The position numbers and the translations under genes were made by a program. The notes under the pieces are model-generated. The model saw only the letters and a program-made list of their open reading frames with translations, had not been told where the DNA came from and did not search any database. Of a stretch of 64,000 bases of DNA, positions 28,264 to 38,638 are shown piece by piece. The stretch is from Actinomycetes bacterium (lineage in GTDB: Bacteria; Actinomycetota; Acidimicrobiia; Acidimicrobiales; Microtrichaceae). Where the stretch lies: positions 1-64,000 of the forward strand of contig JAKOVA010000053.1 in NCBI GenBank assembly GCA_029782335.1, written 5' to 3'. Numbering within the stretch: the stretch's first letter is position 1; each line of letters begins with the position of its first letter.

Positions 28264-28629
28264 TCACTCGTCGCCGCAGCGCTGCTGTATCGCCGCGATG
28301 TTGGATGGCACCGAGATGTCGGTTCCCGGCTCCGCTGCGGCCTGGGCTTCGTCGAACGCCTTCGCCTCGGCGAACGGCACCGTCTCCTTCATTCCGTCGT
28401 ACACGCAGCGACAGAACGGCTGGGACTCCAGGGTGGTGTCTCGGTACTCACCGTCGACGGGCGTGACGCCGGTGCAGCCGAACATGAAGTTTCCGTAGAA
28501 GCCGTCGCCGTCGGGATTCGCCGAGCCGTAGCTATCCGGCTGGCTGGCTTGGCCACCGCAGCCGGCGAGGGCGAGTGCGCCGATGACGAGCGCGACGACG
28601 ATCGGGGACGTGGAGGAGTTGATGGTCAT
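28264..28629 (-). CDS. Hypothetical lipoprotein
   Basis: Lipobox ALAGCGG; four further Cys. Confidence 0.55.
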   Translation of the reverse strand: MTINSSTSPIVVALVIGALALAGCGGQASQPDSYGSANPDGDGFYGNFMFGCTGVTPVDGEYRDTTLESQPFCRCVYDGMKETVPFAEAKAFDEAQAAAEPGTDISVPSNIAAIQQRCGDE

Positions 28630-28665
28630 GGGCCTGGCGGCCTTTCTGGGCGGGTTCGGGTCGGG

Positions 28666-29409
28666 TCATGGGGCGACGACGGGGTCGCAGGCTCCCGGGC
28701 GATTGTCGAGGGAGTCCAGCTGAGCTGCGTCGACACGACGGGTCGGTCGGGGTCCGAAGCGGTCGTGGTTGGCGCCGTCTCGGTAACGGGCTGTGTAGCC
28801 GACCTGGGTGGCGTCGCGTTGCCCTTGTTGCTGTGGATCCTCTCCTGCGACGACGAGCTGTTCGAGGTGGTCATGGGCGTCGAGCGTCACGTCGAGCACG
28901 GTCGGTTCGACGCTGCGGTCGATGATGCGGAACCGGTTGTCGTCGAGCCGTTCGACGCTGTCAGCGGTCGTGAGGAGCTGGCCGAGCTGGCGGTTCGGCC
29001 GCTCCGCCTCGCCGGTCAGCGCCAGCTCCGCCACGATCGGGCCGACCAAGCGGCCCACCGATTCGAGTGCCGCTGGCCCCTTGATGGCCCACCAAGCGTC
29101 GGGACCACGGGCGAACGCGGACGGGCGCAGCACGAGCTCGTCGCCCTGTGCGACGAGCACGGGATCGGCCATCGGGTCGTCGAACACTGCAATCGATTCG
29201 TCGTCGATGACGCTGATGGCGAGCGTCCCCCCGTCGGGGAAGCAGCTGACGATGCTCGACGGGTCCGACACCGTGACGCTCACCTGGTAGCCATCCGGAG
29301 GAGATGTGCTCCGGAGCCTTCGGGCGAGCTCGGATGCGGGCGACGAACTGCACCCGACGAGGACGGCCAGGGTCAGCAGGGCCACCGCTGAGCCGGCGAT
29401 CCGGGTCAC
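28666..29409 (-). CDS. Hypothetical lipoprotein (LppX/LprG-like?)
   Basis: Lipobox VLVGCSS; 4-nt overlap with the CDF gene. Confidence 0.55.
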   Translation of the reverse strand: MTRIAGSAVALLTLAVLVGCSSSPASELARRLRSTSPPDGYQVSVTVSDPSSIVSCFPDGGTLAISVIDDESIAVFDDPMADPVLVAQGDELVLRPSAFARGPDAWWAIKGPAALESVGRLVGPIVAELALTGEAERPNRQLGQLLTTADSVERLDDNRFRIIDRSVEPTVLDVTLDAHDHLEQLVVAGEDPQQQGQRDATQVGYTARYRDGANHDRFGPRPTRRVDAAQLDSLDNRPGACDPVVAP

Positions 29410-30407
29410 GTGTGGTGCTCTGGGGTGTCACAGCCGTGGCACTCGGGTTCGAGTGTGGAGTGGTTGATGTCGAATCGCTCGACGAGCATGGCCTTGGCAT
29501 TCGACGTCACGGTCTGGGCGTCGTGCAGGTCGACGCCGTCGACCAGGTCCAGGTGTGCGGTGAGGGCGACGGTCTGGGAGTCGACCGACCAGACGTGCAC
29601 ATGGTGTGCCGAGCGAACACTGTCGATGTCGGCGAGGGCCGATGTGACCTCGTCGACGTCGAGGCCGGCGGGTGTGGACTCGAGCAGGACGCCGACCGTG
29701 TCACGCAGCAGCCTCCAGACGCCGATCAACACCAGTAGGGAGATGAGGATCGAGACCGCTGGGTCGACCCAGCCGGCGTCGAAGAAGTAGACGCCCGCCG
29801 CAGCGACGACGACACCGAAGGACCCCAGCGCATCGGCGATCAGGTGCCAGAACGCGGCACGGATGTTCAGGTTGTCGCCGCCGGCCCGGCTGAGGATCCA
29901 CGCACTGCCGCCGTTCACTGCCAGGCCGATCACACCGATGAGCGCGAGCGGGCCAGCGTCCAGCGCCACCGGCTCGGAGAAGCGGCGTATCGCCTCGACC
30001 ACGACCCATCCGGTCAACGCGATCAGGACGGTGCCGTTGACCAGGGCAGCGAGGATCTCGGCTCGCGCGAGGCCGTAGGTCCGACGCGCGGTCGCTGGAC
30101 GAGCCGCCAGCGCCTGGCCGACCAGGGCGATGACGAGAGCGACGACGTCGCTCGCGTTGTGCAACGAATCCGCCAGCAACGCCAACGAACCGATGACCAG
30201 GCCGACCACGACCTGAACCGCAAGGAGGATCGAGTTCGCGCCGACGGAGAACCACAGCGCGAACCGCTGACTCGACGCCGCTGCGGCGCGCGCGTGGCTG
30301 TGCCCGCCACCATGGGTGTGGCTGCCTTCGCTGCGGCCGGCGGTCATGGGTGCCCCCTGGTGGCCCGCGACAGGTTCGGTCGCCGCATCCCGGCGTTCAT
30401 CACTCAT
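29406..30407 (-). CDS. Cation diffusion facilitator (CzcD-like)
   Basis: His-rich HTHGGGHSHA N-term, LLADSLHNASDVVALVIAL, C-terminal domain with HVHVWS. Confidence 0.88.
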   Translation of the reverse strand: MSDERRDAATEPVAGHQGAPMTAGRSEGSHTHGGGHSHARAAAASSQRFALWFSVGANSILLAVQVVVGLVIGSLALLADSLHNASDVVALVIALVGQALAARPATARRTYGLARAEILAALVNGTVLIALTGWVVVEAIRRFSEPVALDAGPLALIGVIGLAVNGGSAWILSRAGGDNLNIRAAFWHLIADALGSFGVVVAAAGVYFFDAGWVDPAVSILISLLVLIGVWRLLRDTVGVLLESTPAGLDVDEVTSALADIDSVRSAHHVHVWSVDSQTVALTAHLDLVDGVDLHDAQTVTSNAKAMLVERFDINHSTLEPECHGCDTPEHHT

Positions 30408-30757
30408 CGCGAGTCGCTCAGGATCCGTTGGAGATCCGACGGGATCGGCATCGGGGCGAACATCGAGACTCGCGATCGTCCGCTGTTCCCCTCGGGGAAA
30501 CGCCCGCTGAGCGAACCCGGGCCTGCGACGACCAGGCGCACGACCTGCCCGAACGTCTCGCGGACGTCGCGACCCTCGACCGCCGTGCTCAACATCACCG
30601 CGTGGACCCGCACATGCGCGAGTGCCCAGGGTTGACTCAGGATGTGCGCCCGCTCCAGGTGGTGCCACGCCGACTCGATGTCGCCGTCGCGTCGCGCCGA
30701 GCGTGCAGCGTCGAGCGCGAGGCGCAGCTCTGATCGGGCTGGTTCTGCCACCGTCAT
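30404..30757 (-). CDS. DUF3703 family protein
   Basis: AWHHLERAHILSQPWALAHVRVHAVML; ATGA overlap with the CDF gene. Confidence 0.75.
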   Translation of the reverse strand: MTVAEPARSELRLALDAARSARRDGDIESAWHHLERAHILSQPWALAHVRVHAVMLSTAVEGRDVRETFGQVVRLVVAGPGSLSGRFPEGNSGRSRVSMFAPMPIPSDLQRILSDSR

Positions 30758-31134
30758 CGCTCGACCTCGTGATCACATTCGGCTGCGGGAGCGAGCGCGA
30801 GCCCGCACAGGTCCGAAAGGGCGTGGGCCAGCTTCGGGTCGCTCAGGCGGTATCGCTGCCGGCGCCCCTCTGCCTCGGCCACCACGAGTCCACATCCCCG
30901 CAGGCATGCCAGGTGGTTGGACACGTTGGGTCTCGAGAGACCGAGGTCTCGGGCGAGGTCCGAGGGGTAGGCCGCTCCTTCCAGCAGGGCCATGAGCATG
31001 CGCCGTCGTGTGTCGTCGGCCAACGCGGTACCGACCCTCGCCAAGGCGGAGAGATCGACCGTCGCAGGACGCGATGGAACCAAACGGGCCCGTTCTCCGA
31101 CTGTGGATTGATCGGGCGCGATTTGCGACGACAT
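30754..31134 (-). CDS. cmtR: CmtR-like ArsR family Cd/Pb-type metalloregulator
   Basis: LARVGTALADDTRRRMLMALLEGAAYPSDLARDLGLSRPNVSNHLACLRGCGLVVAEAEGRRQRYRL; ATG 31134 preferred (promoter geometry), GTG 31149 possible. Confidence 0.8.
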   Translation of the reverse strand: MSSQIAPDQSTVGERARLVPSRPATVDLSALARVGTALADDTRRRMLMALLEGAAYPSDLARDLGLSRPNVSNHLACLRGCGLVVAEAEGRRQRYRLSDPKLAHALSDLCGLALAPAAECDHEVER

Positions 31135-31142
31135 GTCAGCAT

Positions 31143-31178
31143 GATTCACTCTTGGCTGAATTCAGTCAAGAGTGAATC
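31143..31178. promoter_or_regulatory. 36-bp near-perfect palindromic operator (gattcactcttg-gctgaattcagt-caagagtgaatc)
   Basis: Perfect 12-bp arms, inner palindrome ctgaattcag; lies on the minus-strand promoter TTGACT-N17-AATCAT. Confidence 0.75.
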
Positions 31179-31258
31179 TTCCGTTCGGGGTGATCGACCC
31201 GAGCCCGTGACACGTGCGCACGAACCTGCCCGACGACGACACACCCAGGAGGAACGAC

Positions 31259-31921
31259 GTGACCGATGACGGACTGCCGCCAGATGTCGCCGGCTCGCCA
31301 AAGCCGGACAAGGAGCGGATCCCGACGACCGGTTCGTCGTCATCGACCCCGTGGATCGTCGGTGGGGTCGTTGCGGTGCTCCTCGTCGCCGGACTCGTCG
31401 CCGTCGTCAGCGGCTCCGGCGATCAGGAGGTCGACGGTGCGACGCCGATGGAGCTGACTCCGGTCGACCCGGAGGAGTCGGCGCAGCCCCCCGACGGCGT
31501 CGAGCAGATCGACGTCACGACGCGGAGCCACGTCGAGGGCGATGTCGAGTACGAGTCGGTGCCCGGCGTCGGCGGCGACCATGCCGACGTGTGGGTCAAC
31601 TGCGGCTTCTATCCCGAGCCGCAGTCCGAGGAGCAAGCGGTGCACAGCCTGGAGCACGGAGCGGTCTGGATCGCCTACCGACCCGGCCTCCCTGATGAGC
31701 AGATGAGCGAGCTGCAGGCGCTCGCGGCTCAGCCGTTCACCCTGGTCACACCTGTCGAGGGCCTGCCGGCAGACGTCGTCGCAAGTGCCTGGGGTGCGCG
31801 CCTCGAGCTCGACGGCGTGGACGACCCGCGCCTTCTCGAGTTCCTCGAGTTCTTCCGACAAGGTCCCCAGACCCCCGAACCCGGCGCACCCTGCACCAGC
31901 GGTGTCGGCACACCTGCGTGA
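31259..31921 (+). CDS. DUF3105 family membrane-anchored protein
   Basis: VWVNCGFYPEPQSEEQAVHSLEHGAVWIAYRP; AGGAGG upstream of GTG. Confidence 0.8.
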   Translation: MTDDGLPPDVAGSPKPDKERIPTTGSSSSTPWIVGGVVAVLLVAGLVAVVSGSGDQEVDGATPMELTPVDPEESAQPPDGVEQIDVTTRSHVEGDVEYESVPGVGGDHADVWVNCGFYPEPQSEEQAVHSLEHGAVWIAYRPGLPDEQMSELQALAAQPFTLVTPVEGLPADVVASAWGARLELDGVDDPRLLEFLEFFRQGPQTPEPGAPCTSGVGTPA

Positions 31922-32577
31922 GCACTAGGAACAGACCGCCGATCGTCGCCGTCGTCGCGGTGGCCGTGATCGCTGTCGCCCTCGTCGGGGTGATCGGATG
32001 CACCACGTCCGACCCCGAGACGGCGGAGCCAGCCGCGGCGCCGGGCGAGGCCGACATCGGGTTCGCGCGCGACATGGCGGCCCACCACGCACAGGCGGTC
32101 GACATGGCTGAGCGGATCCGTTCCCGGACCGCCGACCCCCGACTCCGCAGCCTCGCCACGGACATCGTGCTGACCCAGCAGGCGCAGATCGGGCGGATGC
32201 AGGGCTGGCTCGAGCTGTGGGGTGAACCACTGACGTCGACGGCCCGACCGATGGAGTGGGCCGCTCCGGACGGGGACGACACGGACCACGAATCGGGGGA
32301 GAACGGCGAGATGGCCTCCATGACAGGGATGCCAGGTATGGCGGGCCCGGCCGACCTGGCGGAGCTCGACTCTCTCGAGCTGCCTGCGGCGGAGCGGCGG
32401 TTCCTCGAGCTGATGATCGAGCACCACCGCGGCGGCGTGGAGATGGCCGACTCGGTCCTCGCCACGGAGCCGACCGACGTCGTCGCGACCCTCGCAAGGT
32501 CGATCGTCACCGGACAGGCCGCGGAGATCGAGCTGATGGAGACGATGCTCGCGGACCGGACCGAAGCGGGCAGCTGA
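31918..32577 (+). CDS. DUF305 family protein
   Basis: DIGFARDMAAHHAQAVDMAERI ... ERRFLELMIEHHRGGVEMAD. Confidence 0.85.
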   Translation: MSTRNRPPIVAVVAVAVIAVALVGVIGCTTSDPETAEPAAAPGEADIGFARDMAAHHAQAVDMAERIRSRTADPRLRSLATDIVLTQQAQIGRMQGWLELWGEPLTSTARPMEWAAPDGDDTDHESGENGEMASMTGMPGMAGPADLAELDSLELPAAERRFLELMIEHHRGGVEMADSVLATEPTDVVATLARSIVTGQAAEIELMETMLADRTEAGS

Positions 32578-32993
32578 TGAACCACCAGCGTCGCGATCGG
32601 AGTCACACCCGGCTCCGGCGATCCGTCGTCGGCGCGCTCGTCATCGCCGGCGGCATCGCCCTGATCGGCTGCAGCGACGACCCGGCGGACCAGCTGAGCG
32701 GTCCCGCCGCAGTCGGGGCGGATCTGGCGGAGTCCTACAACTGTGCGTCGTGTCACAGCGTCGACGGCGCCCGGAGCACGGGACCGACGTGGGACGGCAT
32801 CTGGGGGGAGCAGGTCGAGCTGGCCGACGGCACCCGCGTCGAGGTCGACGACGAGTACGTTCGACGCTCGATCACCGACCCGGCCGCCCAGGTCGTCGAC
32901 GGGTTCAGCCCCATCATGCCGGCGTTCGACCTGCCCGACGACGAGCTCGCAGCGCTCAGCGCCTACATCCGCTCTTTGGGTGAGGACCGATGA
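32577..32993 (+). CDS. Membrane/lipid-anchored cytochrome c
   Basis: CASCHSVDGARSTGPTWDGIWG (CXXCH), distal IMPAFDLPDDELAALSAYIRSL. Confidence 0.88.
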   Translation: MNHQRRDRSHTRLRRSVVGALVIAGGIALIGCSDDPADQLSGPAAVGADLAESYNCASCHSVDGARSTGPTWDGIWGEQVELADGTRVEVDDEYVRRSITDPAAQVVDGFSPIMPAFDLPDDELAALSAYIRSLGEDR

Positions 32994-34573
32994 GTCGTAG
33001 AGGGTTCGCGGTTCGTCTGGCGGTCGCGTCTGCGGTCGGGGTCGTCACGTTGTTGGGTGTCGCGTCGCCCGCCGGCGCCCACGCCTCGTTGGTGTCGACG
33101 AGCCCGAGCACCGACAGCGTCGTCGACACCGTCCCGGATCAGGCCAGGATGACCTTCACCGAGGCGGTCACCGCCCTGCCAGGCTCGGTCGAGGTGTACG
33201 GACCCGACGGCGACCGGGTCGACAGCGGGACGCCGAGCATCTCGTCGGACTCGACGACTGTGGACGTCGGGATCGACCCAGGTGGGCAGGGGACCTACAC
33301 GGTGTCGTGGCGGGTCACCTCCGACGACGGACACACGATCTCGGGGTCGTGGGTGTTCCACGTCGGGCAACAAAGCGGCGCTGTCACCCTCGACGACGAT
33401 GCCGGGGACCGTGCCGCCGACGTGGTCGCATGGTTCGCGCGTGTGCTCTTCAGCGCCGGCATCATCGGGGTCGTCGGCGTCGGCGCTGTCGCCGGAACAG
33501 GTCTCGCGGGCTGGCGCTCCATCACCGTGCCGAGAGCCGAGGCGCGGCGCGTGTGGATCGCCGCAGGACTTGCCGCGGTCACAGGTGCCGCGCTGGGGCT
33601 CATCGCCGAGGTCGCCGACGCCACCGGCTCGAACCTCCTCGCCGCGCTCGGGGACGTCGTCGACGTCGTCGCGGGATCGCGGTCGGGAGCGCTCGATGCG
33701 CTCAAGCTCGCAGCCTGCGTGGTGATCCTGTTGCTGGTGAGCGTCGTGCGTCACCGGCTGGTCGTCCCGGTCGCGCTGTCCTGGGCACTCGCGGCGATCA
33801 CGATCTCCGCGCTCTCGGGCCACGCTGCGGTCACCGCAGCGCCCCTCCTGTCCGTGCCGCTCGACGTGGCGCACTTCGCCGCCGCTGGCGTCTGGCTGGG
33901 CGGGCTCGCCGTCCTCGTGAGCACCGCCGGGCGGTCCGTCCCCATCGAACGGTGGTCCACCGTCGCAGTAGTTGCCGTCGGCGTCATCGCCGTGACCGGG
34001 ATCGGCTCCTCGCTGTTCCAGCTCGGAGCGCCCCGCGGACTCTGGGAGACCGACTACGGCCGACTCCTGATCGCGAAAGTCACCGTTGTAGCGCTCATGG
34101 TCGCGCTCGGGTGGCTGAACCGCCGCCACCTCGCCGAACTCACCGCCCGGGCCGGCAGCGCACTGCGGCGGGTGCGCGGCGAGACCGTCGCCGGCGTCGC
34201 GGTCCTCGCCATCACGGGAGTGCTCGTCTCGACCGTTCCCGCCACCGACGCCCTGGCACGGCCGTTCTCGGGCTCGACGAGCATCGGGTCCGTCGACGCC
34301 ACGTTCACCGTCGATCCCGCACGGGTCGGCACCAACTCGATCCACATCATCTTCACCGACTCGAACGGCGGAGCCGCCGAGGTCGACGCAGCCGAGCTCA
34401 CCGTGTCCGGACCGGGCGTCGAACCAGCGCGCGTCCGGCTCACACCCATCACCACGAGCCACTACACGACCGCCGATGCATCGTTCGGACGGCCAGGCAC
34501 CTGGACGCTGGACCTCGTCGCCGTCACCGACGGTGAACCTGCGAACGGCAGCATCTCCGTCCCGGTCCGATGA
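32990..34573 (+). CDS. CopC-CopD fusion copper transport/resistance protein
   Basis: HASLVSTSPSTDSVVDTVPDQARMTFTEAV...WRVTSDDGHTISGSWVFHV plus CopD-like membrane domain. Confidence 0.87.
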   Translation: MSRRGFAVRLAVASAVGVVTLLGVASPAGAHASLVSTSPSTDSVVDTVPDQARMTFTEAVTALPGSVEVYGPDGDRVDSGTPSISSDSTTVDVGIDPGGQGTYTVSWRVTSDDGHTISGSWVFHVGQQSGAVTLDDDAGDRAADVVAWFARVLFSAGIIGVVGVGAVAGTGLAGWRSITVPRAEARRVWIAAGLAAVTGAALGLIAEVADATGSNLLAALGDVVDVVAGSRSGALDALKLAACVVILLLVSVVRHRLVVPVALSWALAAITISALSGHAAVTAAPLLSVPLDVAHFAAAGVWLGGLAVLVSTAGRSVPIERWSTVAVVAVGVIAVTGIGSSLFQLGAPRGLWETDYGRLLIAKVTVVALMVALGWLNRRHLAELTARAGSALRRVRGETVAGVAVLAITGVLVSTVPATDALARPFSGSTSIGSVDATFTVDPARVGTNSIHIIFTDSNGGAAEVDAAELTVSGPGVEPARVRLTPITTSHYTTADASFGRPGTWTLDLVAVTDGEPANGSISVPVR

Positions 34574-35430
34574 TCGACCCCGACCCGGATCTCTCCCACC
34601 GCCCTCACCGAACCTGGAGCCACCCCATGCACCGCCCGCCCCGCCGATCCGTGCTCACTCGAGTCGCCGCAGCCGTCGCAGCGAGCTCGCTCCTCGCGGT
34701 CGCCATCATCTCGTCGCCCGCAGGCGCACACGAGGGCACCGCCATCATCACCGTCGAGTCACAGACCGTCGAGGGCACGTCGGTCGAGTACGTCGTTCGA
34801 GCGGTGTGGGACAACGATGGCCACGCCGCAGCAGACGCCACCGCCACGGTCGTCGCCGACAGCCCCACCGGGGAACGCCTTGGCCCGGTGCCGATGGAAC
34901 CCACCGACGACGACGGCCGCTACACCGCCACGCTCGACTTCCCCGGCCCCGGCGACTGGAACGTTCGCTTCACCGTCGTCACACCTCCCGGCACCCTCGA
35001 GATCACACAGACGGTGCCGTCCACCGACGCACCGGTCGCGACCACCGAGACCACGGCGGATCCCGAACAGAGCGCCACCTCGGCGGCCGCCGACGTCGAG
35101 ACGACCGACTCGACTGCGCCGCTCGATGCTGAGCCCGCATCAGCGAGCGCCGCCGAGGAGCGACCGACATCCAACGCCGGCGCAGCACTCTTCTTCTTCA
35201 TCGTCGCAGCGATCATCTTGGGTGCGTGCCTGCTCGCCTATCGCTCCCGGGGGACACGACAGGCACAGCAGCAAGCCTCCAGGACTACGACCACAGACGA
35301 GACCACCGACCCGGGCGACACAACGGACGGCGCCACATCCCAGTCGGACAGCAGCATCGGAGAGGACGGCGCGGACACCGCCGGCGCCGGTGACTCCACC
35401 GTCGACACGGGAGGCGGCACCACTGACTAG
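34570..35430 (+). CDS. Secreted/membrane YtkA/FixH-like protein with T/S/D-rich tail
   Basis: PAGAHEGTAIITVESQ...GRYTATLDFPGPGDWNVRFTVV; one TM. Confidence 0.6.
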   Translation: MIDPDPDLSHRPHRTWSHPMHRPPRRSVLTRVAAAVAASSLLAVAIISSPAGAHEGTAIITVESQTVEGTSVEYVVRAVWDNDGHAAADATATVVADSPTGERLGPVPMEPTDDDGRYTATLDFPGPGDWNVRFTVVTPPGTLEITQTVPSTDAPVATTETTADPEQSATSAAADVETTDSTAPLDAEPASASAAEERPTSNAGAALFFFIVAAIILGACLLAYRSRGTRQAQQQASRTTTTDETTDPGDTTDGATSQSDSSIGEDGADTAGAGDSTVDTGGGTTD

Positions 35431-36979
35431 GTCTCGGCGGTTCGTCCGCCGGGTCGGCGCCGCAGCGGCGATCGCCGCTGCCGTCGTCACACTCGGCGCG
35501 CCACCCGCGGCTGCTCACGGCGCCGCGAGCGACGACGCGCCCGCGTCCAACTACCGGTCCGTCGTCACCGACACCCCCGAGGTCGCAGGCGTGACGGTCC
35601 GTACTGTCGAAGCAGGCTCCCAGCTCGAGGTGATCAACACCGGCGACGACGAGATCGTGGTGTTCGACTACGACGGTCGCCCGTACTTGCGCATCGGGCC
35701 CGATGGCGTGCTCGAGAACCAGAACTCCCCCGCGGTCTACCTCAACCAGTCCAGCGACGCATCGGCACTGGTACCCGACGGTGTCGGCGAGGGTCCACCG
35801 GAGTGGCAGCGCGTGTCGGGCGAGCCGTCCTACCGCTGGCACGACCACCGCGCACACTGGATGGGCGGCGATCCACCCCTCGTCACCGCGCGCCCCGACC
35901 AGCGCCAGACCGTCGCCGAGTGGACCGTGCCGCTGGGAATCGGCGACCGACGGGTCGAAGTCGAGGGCATCACCGAATGGGTGCCCGCCCCATCGCCGCT
36001 GCCCTGGGTCGCGCTCGCCACCGCGACCGCTGCGGTTGTCATCGCGTTGGCGCTGCGACGCCGGGTCGCTGCCGCGCTCCTCGTGGCGTCGATCGCCATC
36101 ACCCTGGCATCGGTAGCGATCGTCGCGGGTTCCTGGAACGCGACCGCAGAAGCGGCGATCGGCAAGCTGCCGATGCTCGCGATGCCCTTCTTCGTGGTCA
36201 CCATGCTCATCGGCGCCGTGTCGCTCGCCCGCTCCCGTCCGAATGACGCGTTGATCCTGGGTGCAGGAGCGGGCGGCATCACCGCGCTGCTCACGTTGCT
36301 CACCAGCGGCGACTGGTTCACACGCTCACAGCTCCCCACCGAGCTCCCGTCGGCCTTGGCGCGGACGGTCGTCGCAGTGACCGTCGGCGCGGGAACCGGC
36401 CTCGCCGTCGCCGCCACCTGGCTGATCGCCCGCCCGTTGCTGTCCCGTCCGGCTGCCGAACCCGCAGCGACAGACCCTGCACCGGGATCCGAAGTTGGCG
36501 GCCCGGCCGCCGATGGCGTCGACGGGGCCAGCCGAGCCGGCGATGAGGCCGACGACCGCACACCTGCAGTGCCTGGGGTGGCGCGGATGCGGCGCACCCT
36601 GCTCGTCGGCTTCGCCGTGACCATGATCGCGGTCGGCCTGACCGCCCAACTCGCGATCGGCGGCTCCGACACCGACCAGTCAGGCGTCGCAGCGATCTGC
36701 CGGGCGGTCGCGTCCGCTCCCGACGACCGCGGCGACGCGTTGCGCGATGCGTTCGCCGGCCCGGCACATGACGCGCTCCATGACCTCGCCGCTCAGGTCC
36801 AGGAGCGCGACCGCAGCGTCGCGGGCGAGCTGCTGCGCGCCAAGCAACAGATCGAGGCAGCCCTCACCGACCCCGACGGGGACCTCGACCCCGGACCGAC
36901 GCTCCCCGCCGCGATCCGGCGAGCCAGCGCCACGATGGACATCGCCGCCCCCCCAGTCTGCACACTGGAGCCCTCATGA
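35422..36979 (+). CDS. Multi-TM membrane protein with N-terminal extracytoplasmic domain (start uncertain)
   Basis: RRVGAAAAIAAAVVTLGAPPAAAHG signal, several TMs; no ATG/GTG near the predicted N-terminus. Confidence 0.6.
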
Positions 36980-37941
36980 ACCTCTCCCCCGCCGCCCGCA
37001 TCGGAACCTCCGCGGCCATCACGATCCTGCTCCTGGCGGGATGCGGCACCAACGACTCCGGCGACGACGCGGCCTCGCCCGCAACCGACATCGCCGCGGA
37101 GACCGCCAGCTTCGACCTCGCCGCCGGTGTCGACCAGCGCTACCTGCTGGGGTTGTTCGCAACCGAGGGCGGCTCGATCGTCGACGGCTCCATCACGCTC
37201 GACTTCGAGACGGTCGACGCAGGTCCAGCGACGACGATCGAGGACGTCGAGGCGACCTATGTGCCCGTCGCCGGGTTCGACTCCCGAGAACCCGCCGACG
37301 CTCCCCACATCGCCGAGCCCGGTGATGGCACCGGCGCCTACCAGGCCGACTCGGTGGTGTTCCCTCGCGCCGGCAACTGGGAGGTCACCGCCACCATCGA
37401 GCTCGACGGCGTGGCGACCCGCGCGACCGACGCATTCGACGTCCTCCCCGAACGCATCGTGCCCGCACCAGGGGGCCCCGCCCCCCGATCGACGAACCGG
37501 CTCCCGGGCGAACCCGGCGTCGAACCGACCGCGATCGACAGCCGGGCCGCTGACGGCGAGGTCCCCGACCCCCAGTTGCACGCGATGACGGTCGCGGATG
37601 CGATCGACAGCGGACGACCCACGATGGTCGTCGTGTCGACCCCCACCTACTGCGTCAGCAGGTTCTGCGGCCCGATCACCGAATCGATCGAAGAGCTCAG
37701 CGAGAGCTACTCCGATCGCGTCAACTTCGTGCACCTGGAGGTCTGGGACGACTACGAGGAATCCGTGGTGACCAGAGCCGCGGCCGAGTGGATCTTCCCG
37801 AACGGCCCCGACGGCGGTGGCGGCAACGAACCCTGGGTGTTCCTCATCGACGGGGACGGCGTCGTCGCCCAACGCTGGGACAACGTCACCAACCAAACGC
37901 AGCTTCGCCAGGCGCTCGACGAGCTCGAGGCACCGACCTGA
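36976..37941 (+). CDS. Lipoprotein with C-terminal thioredoxin-like domain (CX4C)
   Basis: Lipobox LLAGCGT; TMVVVSTPTYCVSRFCGPITESIEEL; ATGA overlap. Confidence 0.65.
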   Translation: MNLSPAARIGTSAAITILLLAGCGTNDSGDDAASPATDIAAETASFDLAAGVDQRYLLGLFATEGGSIVDGSITLDFETVDAGPATTIEDVEATYVPVAGFDSREPADAPHIAEPGDGTGAYQADSVVFPRAGNWEVTATIELDGVATRATDAFDVLPERIVPAPGGPAPRSTNRLPGEPGVEPTAIDSRAADGEVPDPQLHAMTVADAIDSGRPTMVVVSTPTYCVSRFCGPITESIEELSESYSDRVNFVHLEVWDDYEESVVTRAAAEWIFPNGPDGGGGNEPWVFLIDGDGVVAQRWDNVTNQTQLRQALDELEAPT

Positions 37942-37948
37942 GCGTCGG

Positions 37949-38638
37949 TCACGCCAGGTACAGCACCGACACCGTCGACAGGTTGAACGCCATGTGGCTC
38001 ACCACGGCCGGGCCCAACCGACCCGACCGCTGTGCCAACAGCGCCCAGACGAGACCGGCCACGAACAAGCCGACGAACTGCACCAACTGGAAGTGCGTCG
38101 CAGCGAACAGGGCGCTGCTCCCGACCACTCCCACGGTGGGGCCCCCACGACTGCCCAGCGTGTCACGCAGCAACCCGCGGAAGAACAGCTCCTCGGCGAC
38201 CGGCGCCCCCACCCCGACGACCACGGCGAACAACGCCCAGCCCGCCGGACCACCCGCACGATCAGCCAGCTCCGTCGCAGGACCTTCCACATCCAGGGGA
38301 CCCGTGGCCAGCTGCACCAACCAGTAGAGCGCCGGCAGGGCCACGAGCTGAAGGCCGACACCGGAGAGCACACCGACCGGCACATCCACCCAGCGCACGT
38401 GTGCGGCGAAGTCCGCTCGGACATCGCCCGATCCTTCGACACGACTGGCCCACCACGGCACACCCACGAACCCGACCCACAACCCGATCGAGCCGATCAG
38501 CACCGCGGCGATGCCAGCATCGCCGAATGCGCCGACCCAAAGCGTCACGGCGACCGCAGCCGACACGTTGGCGACCACGTACCCGCCGATCACCCACCAC
38601 GGGGACCAACGGTTCGGCACCACAGCGAGCGACGTCAA
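37949..38638 (-). CDS. CPBP family intramembrane metalloprotease
   Basis: APVAEELFFRGLLRDTLG, SALFAATHF motifs; TTG start. Confidence 0.82.
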   Translation of the reverse strand: MTSLAVVPNRWSPWWVIGGYVVANVSAAVAVTLWVGAFGDAGIAAVLIGSIGLWVGFVGVPWWASRVEGSGDVRADFAAHVRWVDVPVGVLSGVGLQLVALPALYWLVQLATGPLDVEGPATELADRAGGPAGWALFAVVVGVGAPVAEELFFRGLLRDTLGSRGGPTVGVVGSSALFAATHFQLVQFVGLFVAGLVWALLAQRSGRLGPAVVSHMAFNLSTVSVLYLA

